Part shown: in pieces, positions 44,949-53,058 of the stretch | Layout: the number at the start of each line of letters is the position of its first letter | Position numbering within the stretch: position 1 is the stretch's first letter | Source: Candidatus Tumulicola scandinaviensis | GTDB lineage: Bacteria > Vulcanimicrobiota > Vulcanimicrobiia > Vulcanimicrobiales > Vulcanimicrobiaceae | NCBI GenBank assembly: GCA_003140835.1 | Contig: PLLA01000075.1 | Coordinates: 34,537 to 96,697 of the forward strand | DNA length: 62,161 bases | Reading direction: 5' to 3' | Made by a program: the position numbers and the translations under genes | Notes under the pieces: generated by a model | The model's database searches: none | Told to the model about the DNA's origin: nothing | The model's input: the letters and a program-made list of their open reading frames with translations, nothing else

Positions 44949-45738
44949 GGCGCCCGGTTACGAAAACATTCTCGTCACCGTCGAAGCGCCGGCTGGGATC
45001 ATCACGTTCAACCGGCCGAGCGTGCTCAACGCCCTGCGGACGAGCTTGCTGGCGGAAGTTTCGCAAGCGCTGACGGTGCTCGAGAGCGATCCCGACGTTC
45101 GGGCGATCATCGTGACGGGCGCCGGAGAAAAAGCGTTTGCCGCCGGCGCGGACATCGCGGAACTCAACGCCTTGCCGAGCGCCGGGCACGGCGCCGACCA
45201 AGCCCGGCTCGGTCAGGCTTTGACGCGGAAGATCGAACGCTTGCGTAAACCGGTCATCATGGCGATTAACGGCTTCGCGTTGGGAGGCGGATGCGAGCTG
45301 GCGATGGCCGGCGACATTCTCATCGCTTCCGAGAACGCGAAGTTCGGGCAACCCGAAGTCAATCTCGGACTCATTCCAGGCTACGGAGGATCGCAACGCA
45401 CGACTCGGCTGGCCGGCAAAGGAATGGCGATGTACCTGTGCCTTACCGGCGAGATCATCGACGCGCGTGAGGCCTTGCGCATCGGCCTCGTGCAGAAAGT
45501 CGTCCCGTTCGACGAATTGATGCCCGAGGCGAAGCGCGTTGCGGCGGTCATCGCGTCGAAGGCTCCGCTGGCGATTGCCGCCTGCAAGCGCGCGATCAAC
45601 AACGGCGCACACCTTTCCATCGACGACGCTCTGGAAATCGAAGCCTTGGAGTTCGGGACGCTGGTCGACACCGAGGATATCAAAGAAGGCACTGGCGCCT
45701 TTCTCGAAAAGCGCAAACCTCAATGGAAAGGCCGCTAG
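44941..45738 (+). CDS. enoyl-CoA hydratase (crotonase family)
   Basis: 265 residues. The oxyanion-hole strands AFAAGADIAEL and FALGGGCELAMAGDI, and the two catalytic Glu regions (PEVNLGLIPGYGGSQR), match short-chain enoyl-CoA hydratase. With the dehydrogenase and thiolase it covers the crotonyl-CoA to acetyl-CoA segment. The C-terminal EKRKPQWKGR is typical. Confidence 0.94.
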   Translation: MPEAPGYENILVTVEAPAGIITFNRPSVLNALRTSLLAEVSQALTVLESDPDVRAIIVTGAGEKAFAAGADIAELNALPSAGHGADQARLGQALTRKIERLRKPVIMAINGFALGGGCELAMAGDILIASENAKFGQPEVNLGLIPGYGGSQRTTRLAGKGMAMYLCLTGEIIDAREALRIGLVQKVVPFDELMPEAKRVAAVIASKAPLAIAACKRAINNGAHLSIDDALEIEALEFGTLVDTEDIKEGTGAFLEKRKPQWKGR

Positions 45739-45764
45739 CACACCGCGTAACTCGCGCAAACCGG

Positions 45765-46301
45765 CTAATGCGCTGCGAGCGTGTTCTCGGCGTTGCTCAT
45801 GGCCATGGCGATGGCCGGATTGAGACCTTCCCACTTCGCCCTAATGCGCCCCTGAGGGTCGATGACGACGAGCGTCGGAAAACCGGCGATCGAAAAAATG
45901 CCTTGGGCGTCGGCATGCGGGTCGAGCGCGACGCCCTGCAACGCGTACTTGCGGGCGAAGGCAGCGACGGCGTCGCGGGGTTCGGCGACGTCGACGGGGA
46001 CGACGACGGCGTGCGCGTGCGTTTTAGCCCACGACTCGACGAGCGGCAACTCGACCTTGCACGGCGTGCACCACGACGCGTAGAAGTCCAGGAACAGCAA
46101 GTGCCCGCGCGCGTCGGTGACGTGGAATGCGGTTCCGTCGAGCCGCGCGAAGGCGGCGTGCGGCGCGGGCTGTGCCGACGTCGCAACCGCGAACGAACGC
46201 GGCGCGACGAAAATTTTCCAAACGACGAACGCGACAACGAGCAGCGCCAGGACGTCCCATGTTCTCGCCCAGGAAAATACGGGCTTCGCGTTTTCGTTCA
46301 T
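45765..46301 (-). CDS. membrane-anchored thioredoxin-like protein (TlpA/ResA type)
   Basis: 178 residues: one N-terminal anchor helix (WDVLALLVVAFVVWKIFV), then a thioredoxin fold with WCTPC (Cys78, Cys81) and the cis-Pro loop GFPTLVVID. Such proteins reduce or form disulfides outside the membrane, often in cytochrome c maturation; no such genes are near. Thiolase lies 11 bases upstream in the same direction. Confidence 0.9.
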   Translation of the reverse strand: MNENAKPVFSWARTWDVLALLVVAFVVWKIFVAPRSFAVATSAQPAPHAAFARLDGTAFHVTDARGHLLFLDFYASWCTPCKVELPLVESWAKTHAHAVVVPVDVAEPRDAVAAFARKYALQGVALDPHADAQGIFSIAGFPTLVVIDPQGRIRAKWEGLNPAIAMAMSNAENTLAAH

Positions 46302-46312
46302 TCCGGCGAAAG

Positions 46313-47521
46313 CTAGTCCGCGGCGAACACCGCCGCGATGCCCTGGCCTCCCCCGATGCATGCCGATGCAATGCCGTAGCCGCCCCCGCGTTCGCGTAAA
46401 TCGTGCAACGTCGTAATCGCCAATCTCGCTCCCGACGCCCCCAGGGGATGCCCGAGCGAAATCGCCCCGCCGTGGGGATTGAGCCGCAGGCCGTTGCGGT
46501 CCGCGCCGAGTTCGCGCAAGCACGCGAGAACCTGTGGCGCGAATGCCTCGTTGATCTCCATCACCGCGAGATCGTCTTTGCCGATGCCGGCTCGCGACAA
46601 GGCTTTTGGAATCGAAAATGCGGGCCCGATGCCCATGAGACTCGGATCGACACCGACGACGCTTGCGCCGACGAGGCGGCCGATCCACTCGACGCCATCG
46701 GCCTTGGCTTGTTTCACGGTCGTCAACACCACCGCCGCCGCGCCGTCGGTAATTCCGCTCGCATTTCCCGGCGTAACGACGCCGTCTTTAACGAAGCGAG
46801 CCGGCAATTTCGCGAGTTTCTCCATCGATAGCCCGGCGCGCGGGCCTTCGTCCTTGTCGACGGTTAGCGTCGAGCCTTTGGGCCCCGGCACGGTGACCGG
46901 CACGATTTCTTCGGCGAAGTAACCGCTGGACTGCGCTTCGAGGCTGCGCTCTTGGCTCGTCAGCGCGAAGGCGTCGCACTCCTCGCGCGTAACGCCGTAT
47001 TTTTTGGCGAGGTTCTCGGCAGTGATCGCCATCGGCGTGTTCCCATACGAATCCGTCAGGGCGGTCCATAGCGAATCTTCGAACGCGACGTTCTGGCCGA
47101 AGCTAAAGCCGCGGCGCGCTCCTCGAACGACGTGCGGCGATTGGCTCATATTCTCGGTTCCACCGGCAAGCGCGTAGGTGGCCGTTCCGAGCGCCAGCGA
47201 CTGTCCGGCCGATAGAATCGCCTGCAGACCCGATCCACAGAGGCGGTTGAGCGTGAGGGCCGGCACCTCGATCGGCAGGCCCACGCGCAGGCCGACGTGA
47301 CGTGCGAGGTAGATGGCGTCGGCGCTCGTCTGCATGACGTTGCCGAACACGACTTCGTCGATGCGCTCCTTCGGGATGCCGCTGCGGGCGATCGCGGCCT
47401 CGGCTGCGGCCACGGCTAAATCGGTCGCCGAGAGATCGGCCAGCGCGCCGCCGAGGTTGCCGAAGGGCGTGCGGGCACCGGCGATGATGACGATATCGCT
47501 ATCGCGGGCGGAGGTGGTCAT
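46313..47521 (-). CDS. acetyl-CoA acetyltransferase (thiolase)
   Basis: 402 residues. Catalytic Cys95 in NRLCGSGLQAI, His region GGAISLGHPLGASGAR, and second Cys in SACIGGGQG, as in biosynthetic/degradative thiolase II. Divergent from the DUF2249-Crp/Fnr regulator across 53 bases, so that regulator may control it. ATG 47521 is the family start (MTTSARDSDIVIIAGARTPFG). Confidence 0.95.
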   Translation of the reverse strand: MTTSARDSDIVIIAGARTPFGNLGGALADLSATDLAVAAAEAAIARSGIPKERIDEVVFGNVMQTSADAIYLARHVGLRVGLPIEVPALTLNRLCGSGLQAILSAGQSLALGTATYALAGGTENMSQSPHVVRGARRGFSFGQNVAFEDSLWTALTDSYGNTPMAITAENLAKKYGVTREECDAFALTSQERSLEAQSSGYFAEEIVPVTVPGPKGSTLTVDKDEGPRAGLSMEKLAKLPARFVKDGVVTPGNASGITDGAAAVVLTTVKQAKADGVEWIGRLVGASVVGVDPSLMGIGPAFSIPKALSRAGIGKDDLAVMEINEAFAPQVLACLRELGADRNGLRLNPHGGAISLGHPLGASGARLAITTLHDLRERGGGYGIASACIGGGQGIAAVFAAD

Positions 47522-47574
47522 GGACGGCGCCTTCGGCAGGCGCATTGGTGGGCCATCCCTAAAACCGCCCGGCT

Positions 47575-48522
47575 ATGCCGATCAATCGTCCCGCCGCCGT
47601 CAGCCTCGATGCACGCTCGCTTTCCCCGGCAACCAAGACCGATCAGATTCTCGAAGCGTTCGATAAGCTGCAAATCGGCACGTCGTTGGAAATCAACGAA
47701 GAGACCGACCCTCGCGCGCTGCGTAACGAGATGACGCAGATGCGGGCCGGCCACTTCTCGTGGGACGCCCGCAATCTTGGGAGCAATCGTTGGACGATCC
47801 GGCTCGAGCGCATGGACGAAAATGCCGACGGCGAGACGCTGCTCGCGCACGTCACGCAGTTTACGGCGGCCAAAGCCAACACCATCAAGGAGCTGGCCGG
47901 GCAGATGAGCGAGCGCTCGTATAAGTCGGGCGATACGATTTTCGACGAAGGCGAAATGTGGCCGTACCTCGGCATCGTCAAGACCGGCAAGGTAATCTAC
48001 ACGTTGCTGTCGCCCGACGGCAAGACGCACACCATCGGCGAACGCTTGACGCACGATACGCTCAACGAGAGCGGTACCTTCGACGGCGGCGGCGCGACCA
48101 CGCGAGCCGAGGCGTTGACCGATGCGACCGTGCTAACGCTGCCGAGCGAAGCGGTGATTCACGCCGCCCGCAACGACGCCGAACTCGCACTCGGGTTCTT
48201 AATCGCTTCGTCTCAAGCCCGGCGCCGATCGATCGACACCATCGCCGACCTGGCTTTCGCGCACGTGCTGCAACGCGTTGCAAAGTTTCTGCTCGGCTAC
48301 GCCCGCGCCTCGGTCGGCATGACGCGCGGCCTTCCGGGCGTCGAACATCTTTCGCAAGCGCAGATCGCCGCCGCCGCCGGCACCGTCCGCGACATGGCCG
48401 CCCGCGCGCTATTACGGCTAAAAAATGCGGGCGCGGTGGAACTCGACCGCGGACGCGTCAAAGCCATCGACCGCGCGCGGCTGGAAGCTTTCGCTCACAA
48501 CGTGCAGGCCCCACCAGTTTAG
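47575..48522 (+). CDS. DUF2249 - cyclic-nucleotide-binding - HTH fusion regulator (Crp/Fnr-like)
   Basis: 315 residues. N-terminal DUF2249 (about 8-78: LDARSLSPATKTDQILEAFDKL...HFSWDARNLGSNRWTIRLER). A Crp/Fnr cupin (about 105-215; FDEGEMWPYLGIVKTGKVIYTLLSPDGKTHTIG) and a winged HTH (LSQAQIAAAAGTVRDMAARALLRLKNAGAVE) follow. No Fnr-type N-terminal cysteines. DUF2249 occurs in redox/NO-related proteins, so a redox or gas signal is possible but unproven. Divergent from thiolase. Confidence 0.82.
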   Translation: MPINRPAAVSLDARSLSPATKTDQILEAFDKLQIGTSLEINEETDPRALRNEMTQMRAGHFSWDARNLGSNRWTIRLERMDENADGETLLAHVTQFTAAKANTIKELAGQMSERSYKSGDTIFDEGEMWPYLGIVKTGKVIYTLLSPDGKTHTIGERLTHDTLNESGTFDGGGATTRAEALTDATVLTLPSEAVIHAARNDAELALGFLIASSQARRRSIDTIADLAFAHVLQRVAKFLLGYARASVGMTRGLPGVEHLSQAQIAAAAGTVRDMAARALLRLKNAGAVELDRGRVKAIDRARLEAFAHNVQAPPV

Positions 48523-48529
48523 AACGTCC

Positions 48530-48946
48530 CTAAATTCGGTAGACGTCGGCGGTGGCGTTGGGGTCCACGAGCGTCGCGTGCACGCGCGGACCGGTGCACA
48601 TGATCGAGTCGTGACCGATTTCAATTTTCATGCGCGAGATTTCACCGCTTTGCACGTCGTCGACGGCACATCCCAAGACCTTGCCCGGAACCTGGGCCAT
48701 GACGATGTACCGCCCCGGTTCGAGCGTAATGTCGCGGAAATATCCGTGACGGTCGGTTTCGAGCCGCATGATGCGCGTTGCGTTTTCGATGAAGGGTGCG
48801 CGATAGTACGTGAGGACGGCGTGGTCGATGGGCTGGCCTGACTTGAGGTCCACGACGTACCCCGAAATGCCGCCTCCGGATTGGTCCGCTAAGGCCGGAA
48901 TTGTCAGGAAGCCGGCGAGGGCGAGCGAGATCGCAAGTAGTTTCAT
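48530..48946 (-). CDS. secreted carboxypeptidase-regulatory-like domain protein
   Basis: 138 residues with a signal peptide (LLAISLALAGFLTIPALA). One carboxypeptidase regulatory-like beta-sandwich (GISGYVVDLKSGQPIDHAVLTYY, then GYFRDITLEPGRYIVMA) and two later cysteines (LGCAVDD and IMCTGP) that could pair. A lone domain of the same kind is the N-terminal part of the TonB receptor at 9855-12371. Function unknown. Confidence 0.75.
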   Translation of the reverse strand: MKLLAISLALAGFLTIPALADQSGGGISGYVVDLKSGQPIDHAVLTYYRAPFIENATRIMRLETDRHGYFRDITLEPGRYIVMAQVPGKVLGCAVDDVQSGEISRMKIEIGHDSIMCTGPRVHATLVDPNATADVYRI

Positions 48947-48964
48947 GGGGGGCTTATACCCAAA

Positions 48965-49531
48965 TTACGCTTCGACGGACTCCAGCGCAGCCGTCTCATC
49001 ACCGGCGGTCTGCGAGTCGAAGGCCGCCCGCTTGCTTTTCGCCGCAGCGTCGGCCAACGGCTCGGTCGCCGGCGGCTGGCTCGGAACTGCGGTCGGGCGC
49101 GCCAGCGATTCGCGGCCTTTTCGCACCGCGCCGATTGCCGAGGATAAACGGCCTTCCATCTCGCCCAAAACTTGCGCGGCGTAGCGGTCGGCACCGTCGC
49201 GGATTTTGCCCGCAGCCTCCTCGGCCTCACGCAAAACGACGTCGGCAGTCGTGCGGGCGCGCTGGACGATTTCGTTCTGGTCCACCAACTCTTCGTGCTT
49301 GCTGGCCGCCTCGTCGACGATCGCCTGAGCCTTCTCCTGAGCGGCTCGCAGGACGCGGTCTTGATCTTTCGCGATGATCTTCGCACGCCCGACTTCTACG
49401 GGCAGCGACGCACGAATCTTTTCGACCAGCTCGATCAGGCGCTCTTCAGACAGCACGCGGTAACCGGCCGGAAGCCACGTCCCTTCGTGCACGTAGGCTT
49501 CGAGCTTATCCAACACGCGATAGACCGACAT
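48965..49531 (-). CDS. SepIVA/DivIVA-like coiled-coil protein
   Basis: 188 residues: a short N-terminal domain (MSVYRVLDKLEAYVHEGTWLP, then LIELVEKIRASLPVEV), then a long coiled coil rich in Ala, Glu and Lys, and a disordered C terminus. It resembles the actinobacterial septum factor SepIVA (Rv2927c family), which is also encoded beside coaD and rsmD. A role in cell division or growth-pole organisation is inferred from that similarity and position. Confidence 0.65.
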   Translation of the reverse strand: MSVYRVLDKLEAYVHEGTWLPAGYRVLSEERLIELVEKIRASLPVEVGRAKIIAKDQDRVLRAAQEKAQAIVDEAASKHEELVDQNEIVQRARTTADVVLREAEEAAGKIRDGADRYAAQVLGEMEGRLSSAIGAVRKGRESLARPTAVPSQPPATEPLADAAAKSKRAAFDSQTAGDETAALESVEA

Positions 49532-49542
49532 TTCTACCTCCG

Positions 49543-50064
49543 TTAAGAGTGGGTTTCGTGTAATCCGGCGCGTTTGCGCGCCATCAGGCGCAAGACCGGT
49601 TCGGGAACGAGCGAGCCAACGTCGCCGCCCAGGAAAAACACTTCTTTGACCAGACTCGAGCTGACGAATGAATACTTCTGATCCGACATCAGGAAGAAGG
49701 TATCGACCTCGGACAGCGAGCGATTCATGAGCGCTGCCGACATCTCACTCTCGAAATCGGAAACCACTCGCAATCCCTTGACAATGACGTCCGCCTGCGA
49801 GGCTTTGACGTAGTCGGCCAGCAACCCACGAAAATGCTCGACTCGAGCGTTGGGAATCGAGGCGATGCACTCCTTGAGCATTGCGACCCGTTCGTCGAGG
49901 GAAAACATCGGGCTGCGCTTTTGCGGATTGACCACGATCGCGACGACGAGTTCACCAAAACACTTCGCTGCCCGCTCGACGACGTCGAGGTGACCGCAAG
50001 TCGGTGGATCGAAGGAACCGGGGTAGATCGCGCGGGTGCTGCGCGACGGCTTACCGTTGGTCAA
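49543..50064 (-). CDS. coaD: phosphopantetheine adenylyltransferase
   Basis: Penultimate step of coenzyme A synthesis. 173 residues. Nucleotide motif YPGSFDPPTCGHLDVV, substrate RGLRVVSDFESE-type region (VKGLRVVSDFESEM), and YSFVSSSLVKEV at the C-terminal ATP site. The TTG start overlaps the rsmD stop (TTGA). Full length. Confidence 0.96.
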   Translation of the reverse strand: MTNGKPSRSTRAIYPGSFDPPTCGHLDVVERAAKCFGELVVAIVVNPQKRSPMFSLDERVAMLKECIASIPNARVEHFRGLLADYVKASQADVIVKGLRVVSDFESEMSAALMNRSLSEVDTFFLMSDQKYSFVSSSLVKEVFFLGGDVGSLVPEPVLRLMARKRAGLHETHS

Positions 50065-50618
50065 GCCGGCGACGTTTGCGGCGCCAAGAAGGCGAGAGCG
50101 ACATCGCCGTACACTTCTTCGCGCACCGAGCGATACCCCGGTATTTCCGGGAGGATCGTTCGCGCCGCATGCTCGTACACGACCAGCGCGCCGGTCGCCA
50201 GCAACCCGCGATCGAGCAAGAGCCCGAGGAGTTGCAGCGGCACGGCGTTCGCATACGGCGGGTCGAGATAGACGATATCGAACGGCCCTTGCAATCGATA
50301 CAGCGCGCGCTCGGCCGGCGCGGCAAAAACGGTTACAACGTCGTCGACGCCAAAACCGCGCGCGGCCTCCTCGATGGCCGCCGCCGTCTCGCGGTGCGAC
50401 TCCACCGCGACCACCCGGACGGCTCCGCGTGAGGCTGCCTCGAACCCGATCGCTCCGGTGCCCGCAAAAAGGTCGAGCACGCGCGCGCCGGCAAGGCGCT
50501 CGGCCAGAATTGAAAAGAGCGACTCCTTCACGCGGCCCGGCGTCGGCCGCACGTTCATTCCTTTAGGAGAGCGAAGCTTCCGGCTGCCGAGCGAGCCGCC
50601 GCTGATGCGCGGACTCAC
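50061..50618 (-). CDS. rsmD: 16S rRNA (guanine966-N2)-methyltransferase
   Basis: 185 residues. The N-terminal RPTPGRVKESLFSIL is the family hallmark, then SAM motif I LDLFAGTGAIGFEAASRGA and the catalytic DPPY. The GTG start overlaps the DUF885 stop (GTGA), and the stop overlaps coaD. The rsmD-coaD pair is widely conserved. Confidence 0.94.
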   Translation of the reverse strand: MSPRISGGSLGSRKLRSPKGMNVRPTPGRVKESLFSILAERLAGARVLDLFAGTGAIGFEAASRGAVRVVAVESHRETAAAIEEAARGFGVDDVVTVFAAPAERALYRLQGPFDIVYLDPPYANAVPLQLLGLLLDRGLLATGALVVYEHAARTILPEIPGYRSVREEVYGDVALAFLAPQTSPA

Positions 50619-52363
50619 GGCGAGAACTCCTGCGGCGCGATCGGATCGCGCGCCGGCGCAAGCCAGGCGTCGTCACCGAGCCACTCGTAGCGAATCGTCG
50701 AAAACGGCACGGTTCCATAGGAAAGCAGCCGATCATGGAACCCGCGCAGTGAAAAGGCCGAGCCGTTGGCGTCGCGCACGAGGCCGATTAAGGTTTCGAT
50801 CTGCGTCTTTCCCACGAGATAATCGATGGCTTGTCCCGGGTTCATGGCAAAACGGGTTGCTTCCCCACGCGCGGTGGCATAGTCGATGCCGGCATTCTTT
50901 TGGAAGTACGCGATCGCCTCGGGCAGCGTCATCGCGCCGGTCGCGAGGGCGACGTCGACGCCGATGCGCGTGGCGCGATGGCGCATGAGATGAATGACTT
51001 GCCGGCGCGCTGCCGGATCGTGGTCATAGAGGCCTTGGCGCATCAACATCTCTTCGCCGTAGAAGGCCCAACCCTCGGCAAACACACCGTCGTCGTGCAC
51101 GTGACGAATGAAGTCGGGATTGTGATAGGCGTAGCTAAACTGCAGAAAATGGCCCGGAATCCCTTCGTGGCCGAGGATGGGCAGGACCGACTGGCGGGCC
51201 TGCGCGACGAAGAAGCTCGTATTGCTCGAACCGAAGTCCGGAACGAAGTAAAAGCCTTGCGGATCCGTCGAGAGCATCGCGGGCGGATTCATGAAGCCGC
51301 CCGGATACGTGGCGGCCAACGCCTTGGGCACTTCGACGATATGAAACGGTCCGACGTACGATGGGATATCGACGATGCCACGCTTGACGACGAAGCTCTT
51401 TAATCGCGCGAGCGATGCTTCGTAATAGCGCAAGAAGTCTGCTTTGGTGGCGAACGCCGGCTGCGCCGCCGCCGCCGCTTCGTGTGCGTCGCGATTGTCT
51501 TCCCACGCCTCTAACGCACGGTCGCGGGCGAGTTCGAGCCGCCCGATGGCCGCAACCTCATCGCTGTCGAACGGCAACAACAGGGCGCGTCGCAGAAACC
51601 ATTGGTACTGCTCTTTGCCGACCGCAAACCCGCCGGCGTGAAACTGCGTCATGTGTGCGTCGAGCCACGCCCGATACGCGTGCAGCGAATCCAGGGCCGC
51701 GGCGGCCGCGGCGCGCAGAGCGGCTCGCCGCTGCGGACTGACGTTGCGAGCGAGCCCGTCGAGCGTCGTGGTGTAGAGCGAGTCGCCATCGCGAACGTCT
51801 TCCGAGGCGATCTGAGCGAACTCCCGGACGGTATCGGTAAGGTTGGCTTCGCCTTCCTTCAAAACGCGTGCGCACGCCTGCAGCCGGCCGATCGCGTCGC
51901 GCACGCGCACGTCGTCCGAAGCATATCGCCGCTTGACAATCGAAAAGATTCCGTTGGCGCACTCACCCTCGTAGACGCTTGGATTGCGCTCCAGGCTACG
52001 CAGAACGGTGCGATTCCACCAATCGCCTTCAAGGTCGGCACGAACGAGAAGATAATCGACGCGTTCGTGCGGGCTTGCATCGGAAGCCGGCTGTAAGGCC
52101 GCCAACTCGTCGCGAAATTGCCGCAAGCGAGCCATCGATGCTGCCTGCGCAGCCGGGGAAAACTCGGCCAGTTGCGCGTCGTAGGCGTGGACGCCCGAAT
52201 CGGTCGCGTAGGTCGGATTCTCTTCGAGCGACCACATCGTATAGCGCCGGTCGAGATCGATCAGCTTCGCCTGATAATCGCCGGCGGCGCCGGCGCGACC
52301 GAATGCTATGCATCCAACGACCATCCCAATTACCGCCAACGCGGTGCGGCGGCGCGGCGTCAT
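50615..52363 (-). CDS. DUF885 family exported metallopeptidase-like protein
   Basis: 582 residues with a signal peptide (ALAVIGMVVGCIAFGRAGA). The characteristic zinc-type motif of the DUF885 family, HEGIPGHFLQ, lies near residue 400, with a downstream EGWAFYGEEMLMRQG supplying a possible third ligand. The family is annotated as putative peptidases, and activity here is inferred. ATGA overlap with the HAD gene upstream. Confidence 0.85.
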   Translation of the reverse strand: MTPRRRTALAVIGMVVGCIAFGRAGAAGDYQAKLIDLDRRYTMWSLEENPTYATDSGVHAYDAQLAEFSPAAQAASMARLRQFRDELAALQPASDASPHERVDYLLVRADLEGDWWNRTVLRSLERNPSVYEGECANGIFSIVKRRYASDDVRVRDAIGRLQACARVLKEGEANLTDTVREFAQIASEDVRDGDSLYTTTLDGLARNVSPQRRAALRAAAAAALDSLHAYRAWLDAHMTQFHAGGFAVGKEQYQWFLRRALLLPFDSDEVAAIGRLELARDRALEAWEDNRDAHEAAAAAQPAFATKADFLRYYEASLARLKSFVVKRGIVDIPSYVGPFHIVEVPKALAATYPGGFMNPPAMLSTDPQGFYFVPDFGSSNTSFFVAQARQSVLPILGHEGIPGHFLQFSYAYHNPDFIRHVHDDGVFAEGWAFYGEEMLMRQGLYDHDPAARRQVIHLMRHRATRIGVDVALATGAMTLPEAIAYFQKNAGIDYATARGEATRFAMNPGQAIDYLVGKTQIETLIGLVRDANGSAFSLRGFHDRLLSYGTVPFSTIRYEWLGDDAWLAPARDPIAPQEFSP

Positions 52364-53058
52364 CGGATGGCCGCCCCGGACGGAATCAGCGCGAGCAGCT
52401 CCTCTAAGGAACGAATCGTATATTTTGCAGGAAGGACGTCGAGCGGATACGCTTTATTCTCCGCATCGAACCAGACACCGTGCAGTCCGGCATCGCGCGA
52501 ACCGTTGACGTCGCCGCGGGGATCGTCGCCGACGTACCAGGTGCTTTCCGCGGGCGTACCGAGTGCTTCCAGTAGTGCCTCAAAGGCGCGCGCCGCGGGC
52601 TTTTGCGCGCCCAGGTCGGCGCTGGCCAAGACCGCGCCTTCGAATCCGGCGCGTTGCGCCTTTCGCACTTGCAACGGATTCCAGCCGTTGCTCAACACCG
52701 CCATCCGAACGCCTCGCGCCTGCAACGCTTCGAACGTGCGCCGCGCACCGAGGAGCGGGATCACGAACTGATCGACCATATCGACGGCCAGCGTGCGAAA
52801 CTGCTCGACGTAGTCCTCCCGGGGCGCCACCCCCCGGTCCCGCACGAACGAGCGGACCGCGTCGTCGATCGTGCACGTTCCGCTGCGCTGCTGCGCGAGC
52901 AGCTCGTCGATCCGGCCGGTTTCCTCGGCCAAGGTTCCCAGTGCGTGTCCGCCGTCGTCCAAGATCGTTTCGAGGATGCGCATAAACGCGACGCGCTCGA
53001 GTTTGTTGTCGATTGCGATCGTATGATCCAGATCGAAGCCGACGCCGATGGCATTCAT
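52360..53058 (-). CDS. HAD-IA family hydrolase
   Basis: 232 residues. Motif I DLDHTIAID (GFDLDHT), motif II VLSNGW, motif III QKPAARAFE with Lys, and motif IV GDDPRGDVNGSRDAG. Cytoplasmic phosphatase or haloacid-type hydrolase; substrate unknown. It overlaps both neighbours by four bases, the M16 protease upstream and DUF885 downstream. Confidence 0.87.
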   Translation of the reverse strand: MNAIGVGFDLDHTIAIDNKLERVAFMRILETILDDGGHALGTLAEETGRIDELLAQQRSGTCTIDDAVRSFVRDRGVAPREDYVEQFRTLAVDMVDQFVIPLLGARRTFEALQARGVRMAVLSNGWNPLQVRKAQRAGFEGAVLASADLGAQKPAARAFEALLEALGTPAESTWYVGDDPRGDVNGSRDAGLHGVWFDAENKAYPLDVLPAKYTIRSLEELLALIPSGAAIR

